Shown piece after piece: positions 8,746-17,290 of a stretch of 61,585 nt of DNA. The translations under genes were made by a program, and so were the position numbers. Under the pieces are notes generated by a model, which saw only the letters and a program-made list of their open reading frames with translations, searched no databases and had not been told where the DNA came from. This DNA is from Paenibacillus sp. MAEPY2 (lineage in GTDB: Bacteria > Bacillota > Bacilli > Paenibacillales > Paenibacillaceae), in assembly GCF_000499205.1 (NCBI RefSeq), contig NZ_AWUK01000029.1, forward strand, positions 1-61,585. The letters run 5' to 3'. Each line of letters starts with the position of its first letter. The stretch's first letter is position 1.

Positions 8746-8908
8746 GTTCAACGCTTCCTTTCCCTGTGTGAAGTTGAATGTATTGTTTGTTATTGCAGGG
8801 AAATTATGCATGCACACATGGACAGCAATCGACTTTTTCAGACGAAAATAAGGTCTAACTCAGCAGAATCCTTTGTTTTTATCACGAAAACAAAGACTTA
8901 AGACTCAT

Positions 8909-8938
8909 TTCAACAGTTCTATTCCTTGTTACTATAAT
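8909..8938 (+). promoter_or_regulatory. Sigma-A-type promoter of the metalloprotease gene
   Basis: TTCAAC (8909-8914) and a perfect TATAAT (8933-8938) with an 18-bp spacer, 33 bp upstream of the start codon. Confidence 0.55.
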
Positions 8939-8971
8939 AGAGAAAAAATACAATTATTGGAGGTTTTAAGT

Positions 8972-9493
8972 ATGAAAAGGAAGTTTCTCATGAGCATCAT
9001 GTTGTTTTCAGCCATCGCGATGTTCGGCAGTACGATCTATGCGGCAACGTTTCTAACCTATGGCTACCCCAGCTCGACAATTCCGATTCGCACTTACAAT
9101 TATGCCTCTACATGGCAAGCTCCAATGGACGCTTCCCTCAGCAATTGGAACAATGCCGGTGCCAAAGTACAGTTTACCAAAACGAGCAGCTCCCCCAACA
9201 CCATTACTGCCGGAAATTTCAATAACACGGCATATGGCGTCAACTACGCTTCTGTATCAGGCAGTCAGGTCGTAAGCTTCCGCATTGAATTGAATGCAAC
9301 AACCATTACGGCTGACGCAACCAACTTGTCCAATTTTATTCAAAGTGTATTCGTTCATGAGCTCGGACATTCAGTCTGGCTTGGAGACAACCCTACCACC
9401 ACCAGCCCTTCCATTATGCTGTACTCCCGCAACCGGAACACCATGACTAAGCCTCAAACCTTCGATATCAACAATGTCAGATCCAAGTACTAA
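8972..9493 (+). CDS. Secreted zinc metalloprotease, snapalysin/matrixin-like
   Basis: A 173-residue exported protein with an N-terminal signal peptide (basic MKRK, then a hydrophobic stretch to about residue 24). The zinc site is H129-E-L-G-H133 with an aspartate at 139 where matrixins have a third histidine. This HExxHxxxxxD form is typical of snapalysin-like enzymes. A candidate Met-turn follows at M149. The start at 8972 follows TTGGAGG. Only 43 bp separates it from the lipoprotein gene downstream, so the two are probably an operon and may work together at the cell surface. Confidence 0.8.
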   Translation: MKRKFLMSIMLFSAIAMFGSTIYAATFLTYGYPSSTIPIRTYNYASTWQAPMDASLSNWNNAGAKVQFTKTSSSPNTITAGNFNNTAYGVNYASVSGSQVVSFRIELNATTITADATNLSNFIQSVFVHELGHSVWLGDNPTTTSPSIMLYSRNRNTMTKPQTFDINNVRSKY

Positions 9494-9536
9494 TCCGCTA
9501 TTCTCAAACCCCTAAATCCAAGGAGGATTTCTACCC

Positions 9537-10211
9537 ATGAAAAAAATTCGAGTATTGACGATGCTGGCCTCTTCCATTTTCATTTTGTCTGCTATAGGTT
9601 GCTCCTCAGTTACGACTAATACAGCTGCCACCAAGGATGAACCAATCACGATGATTGCTTCCGAGGACTTCCCAAGTTACTCAAGCATCGGCGATCTCTC
9701 GGAGAGAGCAAACACCATCGTTAGAGGCAGTGTCATCCAAACACGTGTTGAAGCATTAAATGACATGGTACAAGCCCCGGCTGTAAATGAAAGTGCTCTG
9801 GATGAAGAATTGAATCCGGGCGGTGAGGACATCGTTCCTTTTGAAAAAATCTATACGATTTATACGATTAAGGTTGCTGAATCCTTCAAGGGAATTCATA
9901 CAGCCGGGGACACCATTGAAGTGAAGCAGCTTGGCGGACAGCTGGGCAATACCGAGATTATTAACGATGACAATATCAAATTCATCCCCACCAAAGATTA
10001 TGTGCTCTTCCTGGAGACGTATGAGGACACTCCCGCCAGCCTGCTGAATTCCGTGCAAAGCCTGTATGTGATCAAACCCGCAGCTAAATCGACTCAACCC
10101 GGCGAGCAGCAATCGAAGTCCGAAGTTGTTGTGAGCGCCAACCCTGAGAATGATCTCACGCTAAGCATCGAGGAGCTGCAAGAAATCCAGAACGAAGATC
10201 AGAACAAATAA
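9537..10211 (+). CDS. Lipoprotein of unknown function
   Basis: A 224-residue exported protein with a lipoprotein signal peptide: KK near the start, a hydrophobic core and a lipobox SAIG ahead of Cys22. The mature part is acidic and has a beta-rich middle (YTIKVAESFKG, GDTIEVKQLGG) typical of small domains found beside secreted proteases. The C-terminal 50 residues are low-complexity and acidic. Co-transcribed with the upstream metalloprotease; it could be a cofactor, an inhibitor or a substrate. Function not recognised. Confidence 0.75.
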   Translation: MKKIRVLTMLASSIFILSAIGCSSVTTNTAATKDEPITMIASEDFPSYSSIGDLSERANTIVRGSVIQTRVEALNDMVQAPAVNESALDEELNPGGEDIVPFEKIYTIYTIKVAESFKGIHTAGDTIEVKQLGGQLGNTEIINDDNIKFIPTKDYVLFLETYEDTPASLLNSVQSLYVIKPAAKSTQPGEQQSKSEVVVSANPENDLTLSIEELQEIQNEDQNK

Positions 10212-10263
10212 CCTCATTGGACCTGCACCCATTCCCCTCCTACTGTTCAGTCATATATAGTAA

Positions 10264-10303
10264 AAACGTGCCGCTCAGTAGAGACTGGGCAGCACGTTTT
10301 TTT
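10264..10303. terminator. Bidirectional intrinsic terminator
   Basis: Long stem AACGTGC-GCTCAGT with ACTG-GC-GCACGTT, flanked by T-runs on both strands. It ends the metalloprotease-lipoprotein operon on plus and the beta-mannosidase gene on minus. Confidence 0.85.
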
Positions 10304-10346
10304 GAATTTAATAATAGACTACTATGCCTGTTTGATACGTGATGAA

Positions 10347-12896
10347 CTACAGTTTGATAAAGTCAGCCATAGAACGAACCTGGATGGCCCCAGCCTGGGA
10401 GACAGCGCCATCAGATCCTTGTAATTCCCCTCTGGATGTGAACTTAACCTTCACCGGAATGCCAGGAATGAGATCGAAGAAATTGTCCGAGAACACGCCC
10501 TCTGCCTCTGTAGAAATCCACACTTGTTTCGCAAGCACATCACTTTGCAGGAACAAATGTAAGCCATCGTTCTCAGTCACTTCAGTTACCTTAATTTGCG
10601 TTGGTTGCAGTGCAAGATCCTTCGATGGTACAAAATAATGCTCCTGTACGATGTCGGCTGCCCCATCCTGCTTCAGATCAATACGCAGCAACGTTGTTGC
10701 AGCATCACGACCTTCCAGCCATTCAGCCTGACTCAATGACAGCACCTGTTGACCAGAGTTGGATGCCAGAGCAATTTCATGCTCTTCATCACGGTATACC
10801 GTGCCATCAAAGCCGATTAGGCGCAGCTGAAGTTTCCCTTTCACAGGTTCAAGCTGATCCGAGATCAGATAAATATCCGTCACATCTTGCTTCGTGCCAT
10901 CTACCGATACCAAAACATCGCTGAAGCTGCGTTTGGCGTAATATTGCAATGCTTTCCAGCGGCCAAAGTAGTCCATCCCCGCCCATGATGCTACCGGCCA
11001 GCAATCGTTCATCTGCCAATAGAGCGTTCCCATACAGAACGGTTTGCGGCGACGGTGAGCCTCAATGGCTGTTTTCATCGCTTCAGCCTGAAGCACCTGG
11101 CTCATATAGAGGAAGGAAGGGAAATCCTTAGGTTCATGCATGTACATGTCCATGTATTGTTTGATCAGACGATTACCCGCCCCGTTCTTTTGATGCGCCA
11201 GCATCACTTCAGACTCCAGCGCCAGGTCCTCCTCCTCTGCATACTTGCGAACCGAATCATATTCAGGGAAGGACTGGAAGCCATACTCACTCATGAAGCG
11301 TCCAACATGAACGTTGTAGTTCTCAAATGGCTCCACATTATGCCATACACCCCAATAGTGGATATCCCCTTCTGATGTGGATGGGTGAGCATGCTGTTTC
11401 TCGTCTCCCGACAGGGATACGAGTGGCGAAGAAGGCCAGTAATCCACACCAGGAGCATAGGCTTCCACCACTTCCGGCAAAAGATCATGGAAAATGGCTT
11501 CGTAATCTGCCCAAATGCGTTCCTTCTGCTCTTCGTTGTAATCTTTCTTCCAACCCCAGCCGCCATCCTCAATGTAATGAGCCCATGCGGAATCAATCTC
11601 GTTATTGCCACACCACAGCACGATGCTTGGATGATTGCGCAGACGTTTTACATTATCAATCGCCTCATGCTTCACACTGTTCAGGAAAGCCTCGTCTCCA
11701 GGATACATGCTGCAAGCAAACATAAAATCCTGCCATACGAGCAGACCGTATTCGTCACACAACTCGTAGAACACGTCTTCTTCATAGAAGCCACCACCCC
11801 ATACACGGAGCATATTCATATTCGACTCGGCAGCAGAAACAATCTCATGCAGATAACGCTCACGTGTCACTTCTGTAATGAAGCTATCATTTGGAATGTG
11901 ATTTGCACCTTTGGCAAAGACAGCAACTCCGTTTAATTCAAAATAAAAGGAGGCTCCCGCTTCATCTTGATCACGAACCAGACGAATGGAACGAATACCC
12001 GTTTTCACCGTGGACTCAGCCACAACTTGTTCTCCCTGAATCACTTCCGTTAGGAAGGAATACATATGCGGGTCACCCAGTCCACGGCTCCACCACAGCT
12101 TCGGCTCATCCACGGAGATTGGAACCTCCACAGTCTGGACGCCTGGTTTCAACGTTACAGCCTGCTCCCAGCTCTGTCCGTCCGTTCCTACTCGAATAAC
12201 CGTTTCTATTGCTTGCGCAGACTCTACTTCCACGACCGCAGTCAGAGAAGCGGAAGCAGCGGTTACTTCTTTTTGCTGGATAAAAACATCATTAATCCGT
12301 ACGTCGGTCCAGCCTTCGAGACGCGCTTCGCGCCAGATTCCGCTGGTTACAAAACGCGGCCCCCAGTCCCAGCCATAATGATACGGGGCTTTCCGTGCAA
12401 AAATACTCACTCTTTTGTCGCCTAGTCCCCCCACGTCAGATTGATCATTCGATGCAGGCAGGGCATATCCGAGCTTCTCCAGCTTCGGCAGGTCTTCATT
12501 TATCGGGGAACGAAAACGTATTCGGAGGATGTTGCCGCTTGCCTTTACAACCGATTTCACGTCAACTGTCCACACCCGGAACATATTATCCGCCGACAAC
12601 ACATGCTGTTCATTCACGTACACATCTGCATACGTATCCAGACCATCAAAGACCAGCTCCAGACACTGCTGTGACAGCAGTGCTTCATTAACATCAAATT
12701 CGGTACGATATTCCCAGTCTTTCTTGTCGACCCATTGAATTTCCTTTTCGTTAGTTCCATAGAAAGGGTCTGGTATCTTACCTAATTTCAGCAAATCCGT
12801 ATGCACACAGCCGGGCACGTGAGCCGGCATCCACTCCTGATCCTCACAAGCCTTGAACGTCCAATTCTGAAATGTCTGCGATTGTATTTTGCTCAT
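10347..12896 (-). CDS. GH2 beta-mannosidase
   Basis: An 849-residue cytoplasmic glycoside hydrolase family 2 enzyme with the beta-mannosidase layout: jelly-roll N-terminal domain (about 1-190), immunoglobulin-like domain (about 195-305), TIM-barrel (about 320-620) and C-terminal beta domains. The acid/base is E433 in WCGNNE and the nucleophile E537 in MSEYGFQ. It removes terminal beta-mannose from manno-oligosaccharides. No signal peptide, so substrates must be imported. The adjacent LacI regulator and a shared promoter motif suggest induction by mannosides. Confidence 0.92.
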   Translation of the reverse strand: MSKIQSQTFQNWTFKACEDQEWMPAHVPGCVHTDLLKLGKIPDPFYGTNEKEIQWVDKKDWEYRTEFDVNEALLSQQCLELVFDGLDTYADVYVNEQHVLSADNMFRVWTVDVKSVVKASGNILRIRFRSPINEDLPKLEKLGYALPASNDQSDVGGLGDKRVSIFARKAPYHYGWDWGPRFVTSGIWREARLEGWTDVRINDVFIQQKEVTAASASLTAVVEVESAQAIETVIRVGTDGQSWEQAVTLKPGVQTVEVPISVDEPKLWWSRGLGDPHMYSFLTEVIQGEQVVAESTVKTGIRSIRLVRDQDEAGASFYFELNGVAVFAKGANHIPNDSFITEVTRERYLHEIVSAAESNMNMLRVWGGGFYEEDVFYELCDEYGLLVWQDFMFACSMYPGDEAFLNSVKHEAIDNVKRLRNHPSIVLWCGNNEIDSAWAHYIEDGGWGWKKDYNEEQKERIWADYEAIFHDLLPEVVEAYAPGVDYWPSSPLVSLSGDEKQHAHPSTSEGDIHYWGVWHNVEPFENYNVHVGRFMSEYGFQSFPEYDSVRKYAEEEDLALESEVMLAHQKNGAGNRLIKQYMDMYMHEPKDFPSFLYMSQVLQAEAMKTAIEAHRRRKPFCMGTLYWQMNDCWPVASWAGMDYFGRWKALQYYAKRSFSDVLVSVDGTKQDVTDIYLISDQLEPVKGKLQLRLIGFDGTVYRDEEHEIALASNSGQQVLSLSQAEWLEGRDAATTLLRIDLKQDGAADIVQEHYFVPSKDLALQPTQIKVTEVTENDGLHLFLQSDVLAKQVWISTEAEGVFSDNFFDLIPGIPVKVKFTSRGELQGSDGAVSQAGAIQVRSMADFIKL

Positions 12897-12934
12897 GACA
12901 GCCTCCGTTATCGTTGAAGTTGTTTGAAAAACAA

Positions 12935-12945
12935 TTTGTTAGGTT
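12935..12945. promoter_or_regulatory. Candidate LacI-regulator operator in the beta-mannosidase promoter
   Basis: TTTGTTAGGTT, 39 bp upstream of the beta-mannosidase start. The same 11-mer recurs in the promoter region of the neighbouring LacI gene. The surrounding bases are rich in TTTGTTA-type half sites on both strands. Confidence 0.45.
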
Positions 12946-13048
12946 TTGTTATTATAAAAACAAATAACTTACAAAACAAAATTAACATGATATGCTCAAT
13001 TCAGTCAATCTGTTTTGTGATTTATTTCTAAAAACCTTTTTATCCAAA

Positions 13049-13086
13049 CAAAAAAGACATGAAGCCTTATCTCTCCATGTCTTTTC
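13049..13086 (-). terminator. Intrinsic terminator after the LacI gene
   Basis: Perfect 10-bp stem AAAAGACATG / CATGTCTTTT with a T-run on the minus strand. The arms are A/T-flanked, so it can act in both directions. Confidence 0.7.
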
Positions 13087-13150
13087 ACCCCATAATTATA
13101 TAGAACTGGTGCGCACTATTCTTGGCATTCCAGAACTGCGTTCGTTCACT

Positions 13151-14185
13151 TCATTGCAAAATAGCACTGTGCTCATCACGAATGATTAATTCCGAATAAA
13201 TCAGCTTTCTTTCAAAAGGCCCGTCCGGATGCTCCATGCGCCACAATAACTGGTCCACCGCCCGTCTGCCCATGTTCTCCTTGTCAATATGAACCGTAGC
13301 AAGAATAGGCTCTTCTGAACGTGTATTGTCGAACCCGGTTACTGCACAGCGCTCCGGCACCTCGATGCCCCTGCCTTGGAGTGCACCAATCACAACAGCA
13401 GCCATGTGATCGTTCGCACATACAATCACTTCGGGGATGTCTTCCATCTGCATGGAGACGATGGATTCCCGAATGTGATCCAGATCGGGTCCCAGCAAAT
13501 CGGTTTGCTGCGTAACTTGCAATTGCATCTCTTCCAAAACTGAACGATAGCCGAGCCATCGCTCTCTGAAACTGGCTGCATCAGGCAATTCACCAGCAAA
13601 CTGCAGCCGCCTGTAGCCCTTTCCAACAAGCATCAGCACCAGTTCCTTCATGCATTTCATGTTATCTGTAAATACCGTATCTCCATGAATCGCCGGGTCT
13701 TCATGATCAACCATCACAAGCGGAATGTGCAGTCGGTAGATTTCGAGCAATACGGATGTGGAAATGGAACCGACGGTAATAATTCCACTGATCGCTTCGG
13801 GGTTAAGTACCGAAAACATGCGATCCGAGGAAGGTTCCGTCAAGGTCAGGATATCCATGCCCTTCTCATTCAGCCGTGCAGATATTCCGTCAAAGATGGG
13901 ACCCCAGTACAGGGAGGAACGATTCTGTGAACGGATATTGGGGAACAAGATCAGAATAGTCCCCTGTCTATCCAGCCTTATCTCCTGTTCAACAGTGGGT
14001 TCTACCAAATAACGCTTCGGTTCAGCTTTGAAATATCCAAGCTGTCCCGCCGTCCTGACAATCATCTCCCGGGTATGTTCACTCACACCAGGTTTGCCGG
14101 TCAACGCACGGGAGACTGCGAATTTGGATACCCCCGCAGCATCAGCAATTTGCTGCATGGTTACTCTTTTGCCCATCCTACTCAC
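13151..14185 (-). CDS. LacI-family transcriptional regulator, probably of the beta-mannosidase gene
   Basis: A 344-residue LacI/GalR regulator with a helix-turn-helix at residues 8-30 (TMQQIADAAGVSKFAVSRAL), a linker, then a periplasmic-binding-protein-like sensor domain (VVMVDH-type strand, FTDN, VICANDHMA, VTGFDN, VHIDKENMG). The start is a GTG preceded by AAAGGA; an ATG three codons later is possible. It sits 255 bp upstream of the beta-mannosidase gene on the same strand, and both promoters carry TTTGTTAGGTT, suggesting control of both genes. Confidence 0.9.
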   Translation of the reverse strand: MSRMGKRVTMQQIADAAGVSKFAVSRALTGKPGVSEHTREMIVRTAGQLGYFKAEPKRYLVEPTVEQEIRLDRQGTILILFPNIRSQNRSSLYWGPIFDGISARLNEKGMDILTLTEPSSDRMFSVLNPEAISGIITVGSISTSVLLEIYRLHIPLVMVDHEDPAIHGDTVFTDNMKCMKELVLMLVGKGYRRLQFAGELPDAASFRERWLGYRSVLEEMQLQVTQQTDLLGPDLDHIRESIVSMQMEDIPEVIVCANDHMAAVVIGALQGRGIEVPERCAVTGFDNTRSEEPILATVHIDKENMGRRAVDQLLWRMEHPDGPFERKLIYSELIIRDEHSAILQ

Positions 14186-14260
14186 CCGTTTTTCCTTTAT
14201 TTTTCATTTAGTGTAGCATAAAAATAGCAATTCAACAAAACAAGTTATGAAAAACTTCAT

Positions 14261-14271
14261 TTTGTTAGGTT
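14261..14271. promoter_or_regulatory. Candidate LacI-regulator operator in its own promoter
   Basis: TTTGTTAGGTT, about 75 bp upstream of the regulator start and identical to the motif in front of the beta-mannosidase gene. It suggests autoregulation. Confidence 0.4.
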
Positions 14272-14305
14272 ACTTTGCTTGGGATTTGAAACTCTTCCGA
14301 GTGTA

Positions 14306-14352
14306 ATAAAAAAGTTCTTCCACCACCTTCACGATGAAGATGATGGAAGAAC
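14306..14352. terminator. Intrinsic terminator after the EamA transporter gene
   Basis: Very long stem pairing AGTTCTTCCACCACCTTC with GAAGATGATGGAAGAACT (one or two mismatches), followed by a TTTTTT run on the minus strand just past the EamA stop. Confidence 0.8.
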
Positions 14353-14370
14353 TCTTCCTTTATTTCAAAA

Positions 14371-15318
14371 CTATATGCCCGGTGCTCCCTGGTCTCCCAG
14401 TTCGGTCTGTAATGCCGTCCGCTTTCTGCGCCAGAATAACGGATAAGGGACTCTGATCTCCGTAATCAGAACACCAATGAGCATCAACGCAGCACCCGCA
14501 TACCCTTGCATCGTAAGAGACTCCCCTTGGAAGGTAAACGCAAATGCTGCGGCAAACAACGGTTCGAGCGAAAAGATCAGGCTCGTTCTCGTTGGTGAAG
14601 CATGCCGCTGGGCAAGGGTCTGCAAAATGTAACCAATGCCGCTGCACAATACCCCCAGACCCAGAATGGCCGCCCAAGATTGCGGCGTGTCAGGCAGACG
14701 TGGTGTCTCCAGCAGGAATGTAGCAGCCAACCCCCACAGAGCTGCAACGCCCAGTTGAACCGTTCCTAGGGTTAGCGGATCATGCTTCGGCGTATACTTG
14801 CCAGCAATCATAATATAGATTGCATACATTAATGCTGCGAGAATACAAAGGATATCTCCCATATGCAGACTGAGCTGATGCTGAAGCGTCAACAATCCGA
14901 GCCCGGCTACCGCCACGAGAATACTTATCGTTAACCGCAAATCTGGCAATCTTCGATGCAAAATTGTCGTCAGAATAGGCACGAAGATCACTGCCAAACT
15001 GATTAGAAATCCTGCCTGCGAAGCCGTTGTGCGCTGGACTCCATATGTTATAAATACAAAGGCCGCGAATAACGCTGTCCCCATGATAACCCCTGCCACA
15101 AGCGTCTTGCGATCTATTCTGAACAGTCGCCGATGGAAAAGAACCGCTGCCGCGATAAAGGCAATGCCAAACCGGAAAGCGACTAGATTCAACTCCTGCA
15201 TGGATTCCAGTCCAGATTTCATAAACAGGTAGGATGATCCCCATATTACCGTTGCGAGCAGCATCTGCAAATCCGCTCTTCTTGATGCCTGACCTTGTAG
15301 TGCACGTACTCCGTTCAT
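14371..15318 (-). CDS. EamA/DMT-family transporter
   Basis: A 315-residue integral membrane protein with ten predicted helices and two EamA repeats (about 15-145 and 160-295). Each opens with the drug/metabolite transporter pattern (ATVIWGSSYLFMKSG, YAIYIMIAGKYTP). The family exports amino acids, purines or drugs; the substrate is unknown. Divergent from a LysR-type gene across a 166-bp intergenic region with a strong palindrome, the usual layout of an efflux gene under LysR control. Confidence 0.88.
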   Translation of the reverse strand: MNGVRALQGQASRRADLQMLLATVIWGSSYLFMKSGLESMQELNLVAFRFGIAFIAAAVLFHRRLFRIDRKTLVAGVIMGTALFAAFVFITYGVQRTTASQAGFLISLAVIFVPILTTILHRRLPDLRLTISILVAVAGLGLLTLQHQLSLHMGDILCILAALMYAIYIMIAGKYTPKHDPLTLGTVQLGVAALWGLAATFLLETPRLPDTPQSWAAILGLGVLCSGIGYILQTLAQRHASPTRTSLIFSLEPLFAAAFAFTFQGESLTMQGYAGAALMLIGVLITEIRVPYPLFWRRKRTALQTELGDQGAPGI

Positions 15319-15407
15319 CTTGCTTCTACCTTCATTTCTATATATTGTAATCGATCCGAGGCTCTCTCGAACTAACTCGCCTTGGCAAGTATAAACGATC
15401 TCTTTGC

Positions 15408-15431
15408 ATTATAAAAATGAATATTTATAAT
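15408..15431. promoter_or_regulatory. Palindromic operator between the EamA and LysR genes
   Basis: ATTATAAA and TTTATAAT form perfect 8-bp inverted arms 8 bp apart, in the divergent promoter region. It is a plausible LysR binding site, and part of the AT-rich arm may double as a -10 region. Confidence 0.5.
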
Positions 15432-15484
15432 AGTATATATGAAATAAACTCATGTATGAAATGAGGAGAGGAACGGGATCTTTC

Positions 15485-16360
15485 ATGTCATTGGTCAAAT
15501 ACGAAATTTTGAATGCCGTAGTCGAATACGGCAGCCTTACGAAAGCAGCGGAAGCACTGAATATTACCCAATCCGCGGTCAGTCATGCGATCGCCAGTCT
15601 GGAGACCGATTGTGGTTTTTCGCTGCTAAATCGTGGCCGCTCCGGTGTACGAGTGACTGCCGAAGGGGAACGCATTCTGGGCTATACGCGTGAAATTCTG
15701 CGCTGGACGGAACTGATGAACCAGGAAATTTCATTAATTCGCGGCGCCGAGATTGGAACCGTGCGTATTGGCACATTCGCCAGTGTATCCACACAGTGGC
15801 TGCCTGGTATCCTGAAGCAATTTCGCCTGCGTCATCCTGGAATCGAAATTAAGCTATGGGAAGGGGACTATGCAGAAATTGAAGGCTGGCTAGCCGGAGG
15901 CGCCATCGATCTCGGCTTTCTTTCTCTTGGGGATTCTTCGCCTTTTGAAACCATTCCCTTACAAAAAGACAGGATGATGTGCATCCTGCCTCTGGAGCAT
16001 CCACTCGCTTTGCAGAGATCTGTCTCATTTGATGTATTGTTGGAACAGCCCTTTATTCTGCCCAAATGGGGCGGTGATAACGAAATCGAACGATTGATCC
16101 GGCAGCATGCAGCCAAATTGAATGTCGTCTATGAAGTTGCCGAGGATCAGGCCATTATGGCAATGGTTCGAAACGGCCTTGGCATCAGTCTTTTGCCTGA
16201 AATGGTTCTGCAACACCATACCAATGAGCTGGCGCTCGTTCCACTCACTGGAGATCCCTATCGAACAATTGGCATAGCCTGCCCGTCTCTTATCAATCTG
16301 TCACCCGCTTCGCGTCGTTTCATTGAAGCGGTACAAGAATGGCTGACCCCATCGCTCTAA
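15485..16360 (+). CDS. LysR-family transcriptional regulator
   Basis: A 291-residue LysR regulator. Its N-terminal helix-turn-helix covers residues 1-60 (EYGSLTKAAEALNITQSAVSHAI), followed by a linker helix and a periplasmic-binding-like effector domain (IGTVRIGTFASVSTQWLP, IDLGFLSLG, LPLEHPLA, VRNGLGISLLPEM). The ATG at 15485 gives the normal family N-terminus; an ATG 11 codons earlier is possible. Divergent from the EamA transporter, its likely target. Confidence 0.9.
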   Translation: MSLVKYEILNAVVEYGSLTKAAEALNITQSAVSHAIASLETDCGFSLLNRGRSGVRVTAEGERILGYTREILRWTELMNQEISLIRGAEIGTVRIGTFASVSTQWLPGILKQFRLRHPGIEIKLWEGDYAEIEGWLAGGAIDLGFLSLGDSSPFETIPLQKDRMMCILPLEHPLALQRSVSFDVLLEQPFILPKWGGDNEIERLIRQHAAKLNVVYEVAEDQAIMAMVRNGLGISLLPEMVLQHHTNELALVPLTGDPYRTIGIACPSLINLSPASRRFIEAVQEWLTPSL

Positions 16361-16560
16361 TCGACATTACTTACAAATTGTATAATGCCAATGACCATCA
16401 TTAAAACAAATGCGATGGCAATCACAATTGCAACACCAATCAAGAAGCGTACGCCGGGTGAGCGTCTATTCACCTGTTGAGCTTCTGCCAGATAATTCAG
16501 CTTCTGTTCCATCCGGTCTAGTCTCTCGTGCACCTCTTCAAGTTCGTGATTCGAATTCAT
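16357..16560 (-). CDS. Small coiled-coil membrane protein
   Basis: A 67-residue protein with a charged helical N-terminus (residues 1-30, heptad-like E/L pattern) and one hydrophobic transmembrane segment (about 39-62). AAAGGAGATG precedes the start. Its 3' end overlaps the LysR gene by 4 bp. No function recognised. Confidence 0.65.
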   Translation of the reverse strand: MNSNHELEEVHERLDRMEQKLNYLAEAQQVNRRSPGVRFLIGVAIVIAIAFVLMMVIGIIQFVSNVD

Positions 16561-16607
16561 CCAATCATCTCCTTTAAGTTAGGTGTTATCGCTTGTATAC
16601 ACTCTGT

Positions 16608-17090
16608 TTACTCCCACACCCGGTCCAGCTGATCTGCATAGAAACGGATTGCTCTGCTGTAGTCGGTTATCCCCTTATCCCTTGATGTATCTGCCAGTTG
16701 TATCAGCAGCCGTTTCATTGCCTCTGCATGCTCGCCCAGATTGTAGAGCACCATGGCAAGAAAAACTTCAAATTCCCGGTTCTCCGGGAATTCACTTAAT
16801 CCCTTTTCAAACCAAACCTTCGCCTGCCCATACTGCCCCAGAGTCCGATAGGTGCTGCCCAGTCCAAGTATGGCACCTGCTCTGTCCTCACTCGGAAGCG
16901 CTAGATTTAAAGCCTTCTCATAATGCGGTACTGCATCCCGCTCCAATCCAAGTGAATCATGAGCCCAAGCCAGCTGGTACCATATCTGCGCATTTTCCGG
17001 TTCCTGTAATGCCAGTCCCTGTAATAGCTCAATCGCCTCCTGCATTTCCCCCTCTTGCCTCAAGAGAATAGCCTGCTCCAAATCATTCAT
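16608..17090 (-). CDS. Tetratricopeptide-repeat protein
   Basis: A 160-residue cytoplasmic protein with about four TPR units: EAIELLQGLALQEPENAQIW, WAHDSLGLERDAVPHYEKAL, LGSTYRTLGQYGQAKVWFEK, and FLAMVLYNLGEHAEAMKRLL. The family mediates protein contacts. The ATG at 17090 gives the usual N-terminus; a 19-codon extension upstream is possible. No partner is evident from the neighbours. Confidence 0.8.
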   Translation of the reverse strand: MNDLEQAILLRQEGEMQEAIELLQGLALQEPENAQIWYQLAWAHDSLGLERDAVPHYEKALNLALPSEDRAGAILGLGSTYRTLGQYGQAKVWFEKGLSEFPENREFEVFLAMVLYNLGEHAEAMKRLLIQLADTSRDKGITDYSRAIRFYADQLDRVWE

Positions 17091-17155
17091 ATACGGTACT
17101 TCCCATCCTTCCAAAACCCCATTTTCCATAGTATGGAAATCATTCATTCATTATA

Positions 17156-17216
17156 GCAAAAAAACATCCCGCGAAATAGGCTGGAGCAACCAGAGGTTGT
17201 CCAAACCAATTTCGCA
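17156..17216 (-). terminator. Intrinsic terminator after ctaB
   Basis: Outer stem GCGAAAT / ATTTCGC enclosing an inner GG-GCAACC / GGTTG-CC stem, followed on the minus strand by GGGATGTTTTTTTGC. Confidence 0.75.
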
Positions 17217-17290
17217 GTATGCTTCTTCGTAAGGTGCCAACTCTATTGGCATCTTCATATTAAAGTAAATGTACAAAAGTGATGATTCGC

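Noticed and set aside
11327..11936. Overlapping plus-strand frames opposite the beta-mannosidase gene
   Set aside because: Shadows of the GH2 gene, which has both catalytic glutamates in the minus frame.
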